Assembly: GCA_023231475.1 (NCBI GenBank)
Contig: JALJEE010002051.1
Location: 1 to 64,000, forward strand
From: Seison nebaliae
Lineage: Eukaryota; Rotifera; Pararotatoria; Seisonacea; Seisonidae
Direction of reading: 5' to 3'
Length of the DNA stretch: 64,000 nt
Shown here: piece after piece, positions 1 through 10,236 of the stretch
How positions within the stretch are numbered: position 1 is the first letter of the stretch
Layout of the letters: every line of letters starts with the position of its first letter
Notes under the pieces: model-generated
What the model saw: only the letters and a program-made list of their open reading frames with translations
Told to the model about the DNA's origin: nothing
Database searches by the model: none
Program-made: the position numbers and the translations under genes

Positions 1-2011
1 GTCTGGATTTTTGTTTTCCAAAATTTACAGAGTCTCGTGGCTCTTATGTCCTTCTCCCGTATTTTTTATATACAATTTTATATATTTTAAATAATTTTTT
101 ATACAAAATTGTATATAGAGAATGCATTCCTGGATCTACATCTACTACTAAAAAAGACCAAAAAGGTAGCACAATAAAGTAGCAGTATAACATTTTATAG
201 TTATCCATCAAAAAATTAGTCATTTTCAATTTCAATTTACAAAATTTGTTTGACATGATTATTCTTCTTTTTTTATATACAATATATCAGTTCGTCCTTT
301 GGCTAAAACGGAGTGACGAAATGTCCATTTAACCAGTGGCATAATGTCCGAATTAAAGAAAATTAGTTCGCACAACAATAAAGTAGCAAATCCACCCTAT
401 ATCACGGTCTAATTCAGTAAAGCACTAAACTTTTCAATTCCACTTTTAAGTGATTTTTTGGAGTTGGAAAGTTTTCGGATGAACCTACAATTTCGTTTTA
501 ATTATTAAATCGGAGTTTCTCTCGAACGTATAATAAACATATACATTTATCCAATTGTAGAAAACTTTCTCGAATATGAAGTTATTCTATTTTTATATTC
601 TGATTTTAAAAAAAATCATAATAACATGCTTCACTTTTGGATCGAGTGAACACGTTTGGAAACACACTACAAATTACATAATTGGAAGTATTTGGCAGGT
701 AATTGTCATTTCTGATGAAATATTCTAAAGAATATTCTCCAATTTAAATAAATAATTCTATCCTAATATTTAAATGATTTTTCTTCATCTTTTCTACATC
801 TTATGACCAAAAATATTTTTTTAAAAATTAGAAATTATGTACGAAAGAATTCTTGTTCTTTCTACAATTCGAATAAGTTTTCTATATAATTCAGTTAATG
901 TGAAATTCAATTTTATTGATGTTGAGGTTTCGATTGCATCTCTATTTTTCACTATGTGAGACTTCTGAATGTTGTTGGTTGTCATACCTCATCAGTTATC
1001 CTCATTAATTAAATATCTACAAATGTTCATGATGTCATAAAATAGAATTAGTGCCCAATCGAATTTTACTCGAATTGTACTCTGTAAACTATTTGGTTTC
1101 TTCTTTTTTGTTATTGAGTTATTCGAACGCAGATGACATCGTGTGAAAACGGAAAAATTGTTGCTCATTTTTAATATTGTCCAATTTCATCTGATTGATA
1201 GATGGAAAATTCTTATGTAATAAGTTCATGATTTCAATGTAATTGTATCGAAAGAAATTTCTTTCCTACAATACCAAATTATTAACATCTGCAAATCCTC
1301 CAACTTGACTGATCCGATTTCAAATATGACGTGTAAATTTCAGAGAATGTTCTATGCCTCCTTTCTCCGCCGTCAAAATTCGTCAACAATTTCTTGTCAA
1401 ATTCTTCAGTTCTTATCATTCATTATCGATGTCTATGGACAATGTCGTTTATATCATTAATAATTTCAACATTTCTAATCAAGTTTCTGTATCATTGCGA
1501 AATTAATTGGATTCGGGTAAAACTCATATTTCAAATAATTCTACTAGCAAATTATTTCGTTTGAACTTAACAAACAATTAAGTTGAAATTTGTTTAAATA
1601 ATAAAAAATATTTAAGGTCGCTTTTTCCTAGTTTTGGAAAGGCTATTAGTGATTGTGCAGAAACCTTGTGTGGTAAGTGTTAGGACCATTAGTAGTTGGT
1701 CTTTTACATTCCTACCAACAGTGGTGAATTATAAATGAGTTTGAATGATTTCTATAGAATTTTCTAAAATTGTAAAATTTTAAATTTTAGGCTTCGGCTG
1801 ATAATTATTCTTCGCTACGATTGCCATCTCCGAGCATAGACAAATCATAGTGATACATTCAACACACGTACACATTCGTCCATTAAGACGATCCATAATA
1901 GAACATCATGTCGTCATAAGTTGATGATTTTTATGATGAATTTCTTTTCGATAAAATTTTTGACGAGATTTAATTGAAGGAGAAGAAAGAAAATTCGTAT
2001 TAGAGAGAACG
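1..2011. other. AT-rich non-coding stretch
   Basis: No open frame here has splice-site support or a recognisable product. The short open frames are what AT-rich DNA gives by chance. A short inverted repeat built on tatacaatttt/aaaattgtata lies near 70-115. The phrase aataaagtagca occurs twice, near 173 and 376, so a small repeat family may be present. The 3' part (about 1800-2010) is likely the promoter of the signal-peptide gene that starts at 2012. Confidence 0.5.
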
Positions 2012-2909
2012 ATGATGATAATTGTCATATTTCTGTTCATTGAAGCATCATTAATTTGTTGTCAGTCGATTCCTCTCCATCGATTCCATTGGAGACGCGA
2101 AGTAAGTTATGTGGAGGAAATTGTAAATTGGAAAACGCTTTTCATTTTCATTTAATCCTTTTGTTTCTCTTTCGTCAAATTCATTCTTTTCTTTTCGGAT
2201 CAAAGACTTTATTGCAGATCATTTCTTGATAATCAGCATTTTTGGGGAAAAGACGACGAATATTTCATAAACAATTAATTTGGATGAATGTGATATTAAA
2301 GACAGAAGAAGAATATGGATCTTCCTTTTGTGATGGAATTTATTTGATGAATGAAGAAATGTTGAAATGTCATTCATTTGAAGAAAAGGTTTCCTTTTCT
2401 TTTTTTTTACCTCAATTTCACATATCACCACAATTCCATAGTTCGATTTATCCAGAACTTGTTGTTTATTTATTAATCATCTGAAATTGAGATAGGGATC
2501 GAAATGATCTCCTCTTTCCATCATATTTCTTATGGGAAGGAAGAGGAGGATATCGAACGTTTATTAGAGATAATCCGAAAGAATTCTGTTTTGAATGTGA
2601 TAAAATAAAGTTCAACATGATCATTATTTGAATCTTTATCATGTCATCGATGGGAATTGAAGATGATAAAATATTAAATCGATTTCCTCTTCTCTTCCTT
2701 GTGACGTATAAAAATTTCCAATATTTGTAAGAAGAATTTCTATATCTGATAATGAATAATAAATCAGTTTAGCATTAGCAGACGAATAACGAAAAAATGG
2801 AAATCTATCGTCTCATCAAATGAGTCTTTTATTCTATTAAAATTTTCTCAAAATTTCCTCCATTTGAACTTTAAAGAGCGGATTGGAATTAAGTCGGAAG
2901 AAATGACAT
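2012..2909 (+). CDS. probable multi-exon secreted protein (partial model)
   Basis: Not recognised. The first exon, 2012-2101, encodes a clean signal peptide (two Met codons, then a hydrophobic run ending near ASLICCQS) and stops at a good GTAAGT donor. Further coding-like exons follow in compatible phases: one ending at 2388 (contains SSFCDGIYLMNEEMLKC), then 2442-2460, 2496-2596 (contains LFPSYFLWEGRGGYRTF), 2663-2726 and 2773-2909. Introns between them are 35-66 bp. The link between the first and second exons is not resolved, because the exon-1 phase does not match the acceptor I would choose, so a micro-exon may be missing. The 3' end is open. It could continue into the Cys-containing frames at 3.26-3.66 kb. 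The joined frames are supported only by splice logic. Confidence 0.42.
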
Positions 2910-3258
2910 GTAAATGACAAATGTATGTTTCCTATTTACTTTCATTATTTGCCCATAACAACAACTGGGAATGACTGAAGAGAAGAAATGAAGAAATAGA
3001 CACTCGATCCGTGATCGATTAATCGTCTCCTGTTCGACGACGTGATGTTCGAACGTGGTCGATTGAAAATCAATTGAGAGTTCAATTTGATCTTCATTTA
3101 TGTGTAATCCGAATAGTAACGTGAAAGACGCGAAAAGTTTCTTTTATGAACTCCGAAATTCTCATAAAGAGAGAATAGATGGAGAATAACGATTTCTATT
3201 ATCAGTCGAGAGGAAAAGTTGAGGATGTATCCGATTTGATTGAGACATGAACTAAAAG

Positions 3259-3657
3259 AATCAGAAGTGGCACCGCCATCCGATACGAGTGGAATGTCGA
3301 TGACAGCTGTGCGAATGTAACGAATTGTAGCGGCGATTCGATAACGACGTTTGATCTTCCTCTTCTATTGTTGTCTTCTCCTTCTACGTTCACATTCATC
3401 CTCAATTCATTTCGTATTCCTCAACAACACTTCGCAGACTATAGTGAAGTTGATGGAATGATGATAATTAAAAAGAATCTTTAAAGAATTCTCCTTTTCC
3501 AATTTAATTTATTCAATGACAAATAAGAGAACCATATCGTTCTTCACTATCGTCACTACTGAAATATTAGTTGAGAATGAACGTTCTTCTGTCTCTCAAC
3601 TGCTTCCAGCACATCTCTACCTTCCTCCACATCAAATAAACATTTCTTATTCATGAA
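3259..3657 (+). other. candidate coding exons, possibly REJ/PKD-like
   Basis: A plus-strand frame from about 3259 to the stop at 3482-3484 reads as an extracellular beta-type segment, with RYEWNVDDSCANVTNC followed by hydrophobic alternation (STFTFILNSF). The tyrosine-x-tryptophan start, the two cysteines and the terminal strand recall REJ or PKD-type modules of polycystin-like proteins, but this is a resemblance only. A second frame, about 3519-3657, is also coding-like (TISFFTIVTTEILVENERS). They may be 3' exons of the gene beginning at 2012; I could not make the phases join. An overlapping minus-strand frame (3202-3405) competes with this reading. Confidence 0.25.
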
Positions 3658-3659
3658 AG

Positions 3660-4665
3660 ATATATCGGTAAAATCGAATTATTATCTTTCTCTCCTCTGA
3701 CATTTAAGAGAGATTCCTTCAAACAAAGAAATTCCTTTTTCTCCATTAAATTCCGATAATTATAATAAGACGAGAATTGAGGAACAGTTCCAATTTCTCG
3801 ATTAAACTTCTGATTTCCATAAAGTAAAAATTCGAAAAGAATATTCATTCACTCACTTATTATAAGAAGTGCCATCCATTAAAATCTATCATTTTATAAT
3901 ACATATCAGTCGGCTACTTTCTCTTTTTTGAGAGGTTGGTCAACTAATCATCCTCAATTTGATACGTAGCAGACAATAGGACTATTAGTAAATGGGGATG
4001 TCCATCCTCTGACATGACACATGCTAATTGAAAGTAGATGAATAAAACATAAAGATAATGATAGATGATACTATCATCTCAACATCCATTCTCCTCCTTA
4101 TCATCACCAATAAATATCTCAAAATACTTTTCTTCGCTTTCACCGAATCAATTTTCAAATTCATCCGTCTCAATTTCTTGAAAGTTTCCGTTCCTATCGA
4201 ACTTGAAAAGAATTTCGGAAAACATTTTTTTTTCTCAAATTCTTTCCTTCATCCATTCTATAAGGTGATCATTATCCATTTAGTAACTAGTCATTAAAAT
4301 TAAATATCATTATTTTACTAAAGATTTATTAAAGTTTTTTCTTGAAAAAACTTATTTTATTAATAACTATTATTATAAAATAATTATTATTAAGCAAAAT
4401 TTTTATATTTATATATTCTCCACAGTAATTTAGAAAATTTAAGTTAATTAATTATCAATTAATTTTTACAGTCCCGTCCCAAAAAAAACCGTATATTCAT
4501 TTACTTCAACATTTCCTAACAAAATTTCTCTTTTTCTCCAAAGATGAAACGAACTATCTGTACAGATTGTAGGAAGTTTGTTTACGAAGACAAATACATT
4601 TCTTCACCACTTGTAAGACAATCAGTTCATCGTTTAGTATTTGTTTTTTTTTCATTCATTTCTTA
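3660..4665. other. AT-rich spacer, no confident gene
   Basis: A 79-codon hydrophobic plus frame at 4058-4297 has no splice or homology support. 4300-4470 is almost pure A/T. An ATG at 4544 opens 23 codons ending at a GTAAGA donor, but its phase does not fit the SUN-domain frame downstream, so I did not join it. Confidence 0.4.
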
Positions 4666-6019
4666 ATGTTAATCATAGGATTTCATCATTATGCTAATAA
4701 TGAAATGTCATTGAATTCAAACTCAAATTTTCGTGAAACTCTAAATAAATCCGTCAATTCCAGACGTACATTGGAAATTCAAGGAAAAAAAACTAATTGT
4801 AATTATAATCGACAAACAACATCAACTTCTCTTCGATCATGTCAATCAGAAAAACGTTTTCATTCTGATTATGACGCGAATCATCAATTAATTGAAGAAA
4901 GAACAAGAAAACGAACAGTTCATTTTAAAGAGCCGATAAACAATATTGAGAATGAAGAAATAAAAGAAAATCAATTTCAAACACAAATGAGAAATGATGA
5001 AATTTCATTCCAAAACAACAACAATATCGGATATTTTAGTAAAGATAATGATATTTTATTTTTGAGCACTAATGAAGATGAAATAGAAGGAGGAAAAACT
5101 GATGAAAATGTTTTGAAAAAAATGAGAAGAAATCAAAAAGATAATGTCCACAATACCAATCGTTTATTTGATCTCGTCATCCGATCAATTCACATCCAAC
5201 ATAAATGTATCAAATTATATGGTGTATTACAACAAAAATTGGAAGGAAACATCAAACGAAGAACGATGTGGAATATTCTTTATTTTATTCTCTCACTCTT
5301 ATTCCTCTTTCTTTTACTTTTCGCACTAATAAATGTGATGAAGAACCAAGTCGTTAATCAAGAAAAACTTCTAATTCCAAAATTTGAACGAATGTGTAAA
5401 ACATTAATTGAAGAGGAACTGCAACAATGGGAATGGAAACGAGTCGAATTGGCCGATTTTGCGTTAGACAAATTGGGTGGAGAAGTTGACCCTTTCTGTT
5501 CGGAGTCATATGGAGGACAAACGTATTATATTTTTGGAATGCCACTCTTATTAATGAAAATTAAACCGTCGATAATTAATTCGTGGCGTGGTAATTACTT
5601 TCCTGGTGATTGTTGGCCATTCAAAGGAGAAAAAGCATCAATTCGCATCAAATTGCAACGATTCATTATTGTCACAGCTGTCACTATTGATCACATACCC
5701 GCTAAATCGTTACCAACGGAAGATATGATACGAAGTTCTCCCAAAAATTTTGCCATTTATGTCGAATTGGAGACAGGAAAGCCAAATATTTTTTTGGGTC
5801 ATTTTCAATTTGACGTATCCTCAGCTACCAATTCCATCCAAACTTTCGATATTTCCGTTAAATTTCTCCTTTTTCTTTCCTCTTCATTATATTTGAATAT
5901 TCTTCTAGAACGCAACAATTCCATCAAGATCTGTCATCTTTCAATTCATTTCAAATAATGGACATCCAAATTTCACTTGTATATATCGTCTTCGTGTGCA
6001 TGGGAGATCGTCATACTAA
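4666..6019 (+). CDS. SUN-domain inner nuclear membrane protein
   Basis: SUN proteins span the inner nuclear membrane and bind KASH-domain proteins in the perinuclear space, forming the LINC complex that ties the cytoskeleton to the nucleus. Two exons, 4666-5856 and 5909-6019, flank a 52 bp phase-0 intron and give about 433 residues. Residues 1-200 are polar and low complexity (nucleoplasmic side). One transmembrane segment lies near residues 203-226 (LYFILSLLFLFLLLFALINV). A short coiled-coil-like linker follows, then the SUN domain: LADFALDKLGGEV, a PGDCWPFKG motif, and after the intron SNNGHPNFTCIYRLRVHG, the conserved domain end. Both SUN cysteines are visible. The domain sits at the C-terminus, as is usual for SUN1/UNC-84. 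The start is uncertain: Met at 4705 is an alternative. Confidence 0.88.
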
Positions 6020-6948
6020 TTCGACGTTTCTTTATACCTCACAACTAACAAATTAACAAAAATGACCTCATATTATCATCTGTACAGTTTTATTTGTTTA
6101 ATAAAAAATTTAAATTTAATTAAAAAAAATCATTTTTAACTATTCATTCAAGTCTTCTTTAGTTTGTAAAGTTTTTATCTAATTTTCAATTAATGTGTAT
6201 CCAAAAAAAAAAATAGTTTTCCGCAAATATCGATAAATTTAGAAAATTGAATTTTCATAGACTGAAAAAGACTTGTGAGTTGAAAAACATAATTTTCCAG
6301 AATCATATTTGAATGATCATTTCTATCAAATCTATTCAACATTTGACGTTAGTGGGCAAAAGGAAAATTTCAATGGTCATTTAACGTTTAAATTAAAACT
6401 TTATATTAACACAATATAAAGTATGGTTATGAATGGCATGAGTCAATTATGTTCCATACTACAACTTCCGAGAAGTAAATTAACTTTGTTTCCAATTTGG
6501 AAGCAGGAAATTTTTATAAATTATTATTTTTTCTGAATCCAATACAATTTATTTGGAGACATTTAAATTTATTAATCTGTTCAGTTAAATTTGTCATATT
6601 CGTCATTTCTATTCTCCATAGAACGTATAGTAGAATTATTGATCCGTCATTATCCCATAGTGTAGACGTTTATCCGGACGTTCCTTCCAATCATCTGAGT
6701 ATCGTGTCATTATATAAAATACATCAAAATGTTTGGTGTTCGTAGAAGGAGGGAATAATGAATGCATCCTCTTCATTTCCAATTCCAATTGGAAAGATTT
6801 GGTAGAAGTGAAATTAGTATAATTCATGATTGGTTTGCTGTTTATGGTAAAGATATCAACTCAATTTGTTGATAATATGAGAGAAATGTTTAGGATAATT
6901 TTACACTTCTCAATTTGTTGGTAACCTGATAGTTGAGGAATGTGGTTG
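6020..6948. other. spacer between SUN gene and GIT gene
   Basis: The tails of two convergent genes meet here. No coding frame has support. Polyadenylation-like AATAAA occurs near 6099. Several A-runs are present, but no repeat or RNA gene was seen. Confidence 0.5.
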
Positions 6949-9900
6949 TTATTGAACAACGTAATCGTTTGACGGTTGAGATTGTAAGGTATGAATGACA
7001 TCCTTCATCAAACGAGCTATATCGTAGATAATCGAATAAATTGTATCATCGTCCAATGGACCTTCATCCGAATAGGAGAGAAGAGAAGCTGCAGATAACA
7101 TAGCAGTGGAACGCGATTGAACAATAGGACCCAATCGATTGGCATCGACGACTGTGGCCGATTGTAGAACGTTGGTCAGATGCACAACTGCTGTATGGAC
7201 ATTTAATGATAATTGATGATAATTCTCATTTGTTATTGCTCGAACTTTCGAATCGGTGACATCTCTTTCTTTCATTTCTGTATCGTTATTTTGGAGAAGA
7301 TTAAACAAATTAATTAAAGAAGTCGTCACAATTCTACTTTTTTCTTCGATACGATTTTTCTCTTTCTCGAACTTCTTCACATCCATCATCTCCATAATCG
7401 TTTCATCAATTCTCTCATCATCTTCTTTTTCATTTGATTCTCTTTTTTCTTTTAATCTCATAATATTCTTCTCATTCGACCGATAATTGGAGAAAGAGGA
7501 TGAACGATGAAATGAGGATGTTGATGATTTATCTGAAGTTTTCGGACGTTGATTAATCAGTGTATTATATTGATTAAGAAGAACATCGAACTTCTTCTCC
7601 ATGTGATGTAGTTTAACTTCGAGTGAACGAAATCGATCCGTCATCGGTTCACCATCACATATCGCTGAGTAGATATTAGAGGAATTTGAATCTCTGATTT
7701 TCTTCTCAGTTTCTTGCGAGTATTTCTCGTTTCCATCAGCTGTGCTCGCCAATTTCTCAGATGGAATCGATTCTTTTCTCATATATTCCAATTCATCTAA
7801 AGAATCTATCGAATTATGTTCATTGTAAGACGTTATGGAATCGTAATCGCTATTCCTAACAGTATTCTCCGTTTTGTCCAATTGATTCGTGACGATTGAT
7901 AAACGTGATGGAGAATATAAGTGGAATTTGTCCTTCCGATATTTTTTGAAAGTTGACGAATCGATTGATGCAGATTGAGACGAAGTTAAAATGACAGATG
8001 AAAGTGAATTATTTTCATCATAAACATCATCATACAATTGCTCACTAGTATTCATGGTGTCGGTGGGTTTGGATGTCGACGGAGTTGGAAACTGTTTGAC
8101 AAGAACTGGTTTTTTTAAAGAATTGTGAACGAAAAGTTTCTTATTATCTGACGACTGTTGCGTAATAGTTTTCATATAAACTTCTTTTAACAAACTGACA
8201 ATAAAGGACAATAATTCCTCAGCAGAAAATTGAGAATAATTCGACTTATTCCTCCTTTTCTTTCTCTTCTCCATTATCTCTTCATCCTTCTTCTCATCAT
8301 ATAAATTTCCAGTATTATTCTTATCATTCGTCTCATCATTATTTAAGTGAAGATGGAAAGTGTCGTCATTGGAGAAGAAGTTAAATCTATCATTCTTCAC
8401 TCGTCTAGTTGGAGAGGATTCGTTGTAATTTTCAAGATGATTTCCTCTCATTTCCTTTCGTTCATTATTCGATCCGATTTTATTATCATCCAATTCAGTG
8501 TTACGGTTAAGGAAAGCATATCGACACAATAAATTTCTGTTATGTTTCAATGTACTTTCATCACACGAATCTGAGACGGAAGATAAGAGCATCTCTGGTT
8601 TATATAAATATTCCTTCAATTTCTTCCACGAATGATGTGAAGGATGAAGAATAAAAGTTGGAAGAAATCGACGTTCCACTTCGTCAGTTACTAATCCGAT
8701 AATCTGATAGAGTGATTGATTATGTTTGAAGAAATTATTCACTTCGATAATATCGTCAGATCGACTCTTTGATCGAATATCGAAATATCGATCGTTTAAC
8801 AACGAAAATTTCTCGTTTATATCAATCGTATAATGGAAGAAATTGGTCAGTTCATTCATATCCAACTCATGTTGTAATTGCCATGAATTCGTTTGGAATG
8901 CACGAAATTGTTTCTTGTGTTTTCTCCATATCATTAGACAATTGAAGAGAATGATAACTGATTCGAAAAGATAATATTTGAATCGTTGAATTAAAATTAA
9001 ATAATTTAATTTTCTCTTTTGGTTCGAGAGTGACGAGAGACCAGAGAACATGTTCTGTTTGATTATCAATCGATTTTGTAGATACAGTAAAGCCTCTTGA
9101 CATGGGAAGCCAGAGAGGCAAAGTAGTTCAGCTTCGGGAAGAATTCCATTTTGAATGCAGGAAATTATCGGACAAATTCGTAACGATCGAAATCGAATAC
9201 GTCCTACGATTTCCTTCATCGAGAATTGTGAGAGGAAGACATGAATGAAAAGTAGAATATGTAAATAATTTCGAGAGATGAGAATCGATTCGAAAATCCC
9301 ACAAATTGTCGTCCAGTTCTCGTTGTGTTTGAGATCGTCTCTCGTGAAATTCCAAAGACGAATGAATCTCTTATCATTATTTGTTAGTATACGAATTTCT
9401 TCCATACTTCTCGGTAAAGTGCTTCGTACGATATATTTCTCTTTTAATCCTTCGAGACGATTCTTTATTATTTCTTGGACATTTTTCGATTTATGTGATT
9501 TTTGTGGCGTCATGTGGAAGTTGCGGAACTCGTAAATCTTTTTATTTATTTCTTCACGTTGTATACATTCGAGTGAATGGAGAATAAAATCGAAATGAGA
9601 CGATTTCTCACTGGCGTACAGTAAACGTAAAGGAATAAAAATTCGTGTTTGATGATTAAAGAAACTGGTGATGGTTTTCCCTTTATCTATTTGAATTCTC
9701 ATCGAACTCAAATGTCGCCGATGAATAATCGATGTGCTACTTTCCATTTCATCATTATTATCATAATGCGTTTTTTCTTCAACGTTCTTCGAATAGAGTT
9801 CATCGTTCGAATTCTCTTCAATGATTTTCGTATATTTCTCATTCAACGATTTGTGAAGTAAGAGACATTCGTCACAAATGATAACGAAATAATTTAAGAG

Positions 9901-10236
9901 TAACCAATTGAGATGACAGAAATCTTCAGCACACTTATCGTCAGTTATTGATGAATCTAGAGATGGTACGTAATTGGAGCGATCTAGTCGATGACAATCA
10001 TCACACGAGTTCTTTCTATGAAGGAATTGCAATCGATGAAGGAAGGACGTATTGTTCTGATTAGATAGTCGTTTGTCCATCGAATTTGGAGGGATAATCA
10101 AATGTTTTGTATCGATGGATGATATCAATGTTTGTTGAGGAGTCGAACATTCGCCACTACATTCAGGGTCATCAACAATACGATCCCGCTGTTCTTGATG
10201 AATCTGCTGCATTGCACCAATCGATGATAACATCAA
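6949..10236 (-). CDS. GIT: divergent GIT-type ArfGAP scaffold protein
   Basis: GIT proteins pair with PIX to form scaffolds at focal adhesions, centrosomes and synapses, and their ArfGAP domain stimulates Arf GTP hydrolysis. This is one uninterrupted 1095-codon frame, longer than vertebrate GIT (about 760). A degenerate ArfGAP zinc finger is visible (C78xxC81 and C121xxC124, then LLLHKSLN), with about 39 residues between the pairs instead of the usual 16. One Spa2-homology repeat is clear (QFSAEELLSFIVSLLKEVYM, near residue 680). A short coiled coil (EVKLHHMEKKFDVLLNQY) precedes the C-terminal GIT focal-adhesion bundle (NVHTAVVHLTNVL, then YSIIYDIARLMKDVIHTLQ), the strongest match. The middle is Ser/Asn-rich. 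The arginine-finger position of the ArfGAP domain is Lys129. Ankyrin repeats are not recognisable. I am confident of the C-terminal half and less so of the N-terminus. Confidence 0.68.
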   Translation of the reverse strand: MMLSSIGAMQQIHQEQRDRIVDDPECSGECSTPQQTLISSIDTKHLIIPPNSMDKRLSNQNNTSFLHRLQFLHRKNSCDDCHRLDRSNYVPSLDSSITDDKCAEDFCHLNWLLLNYFVIICDECLLLHKSLNEKYTKIIEENSNDELYSKNVEEKTHYDNNDEMESSTSIIHRRHLSSMRIQIDKGKTITSFFNHQTRIFIPLRLLYASEKSSHFDFILHSLECIQREEINKKIYEFRNFHMTPQKSHKSKNVQEIIKNRLEGLKEKYIVRSTLPRSMEEIRILTNNDKRFIRLWNFTRDDLKHNENWTTICGIFESILISRNYLHILLFIHVFLSQFSMKEIVGRIRFRSLRICPIISCIQNGILPEAELLCLSGFPCQEALLYLQNRLIIKQNMFSGLSSLSNQKRKLNYLILIQRFKYYLFESVIILFNCLMIWRKHKKQFRAFQTNSWQLQHELDMNELTNFFHYTIDINEKFSLLNDRYFDIRSKSRSDDIIEVNNFFKHNQSLYQIIGLVTDEVERRFLPTFILHPSHHSWKKLKEYLYKPEMLLSSVSDSCDESTLKHNRNLLCRYAFLNRNTELDDNKIGSNNERKEMRGNHLENYNESSPTRRVKNDRFNFFSNDDTFHLHLNNDETNDKNNTGNLYDEKKDEEIMEKRKKRRNKSNYSQFSAEELLSFIVSLLKEVYMKTITQQSSDNKKLFVHNSLKKPVLVKQFPTPSTSKPTDTMNTSEQLYDDVYDENNSLSSVILTSSQSASIDSSTFKKYRKDKFHLYSPSRLSIVTNQLDKTENTVRNSDYDSITSYNEHNSIDSLDELEYMRKESIPSEKLASTADGNEKYSQETEKKIRDSNSSNIYSAICDGEPMTDRFRSLEVKLHHMEKKFDVLLNQYNTLINQRPKTSDKSSTSSFHRSSSFSNYRSNEKNIMRLKEKRESNEKEDDERIDETIMEMMDVKKFEKEKNRIEEKSRIVTTSLINLFNLLQNNDTEMKERDVTDSKVRAITNENYHQLSLNVHTAVVHLTNVLQSATVVDANRLGPIVQSRSTAMLSAASLLSYSDEGPLDDDTIYSIIYDIARLMKDVIHTLQSQPSNDYVVQ

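Noticed and set aside
4544-4612. Short exon with CTDC motif before the SUN gene
   Set aside because: Its phase (0) does not match the one base required by the SUN frame at the next acceptor.
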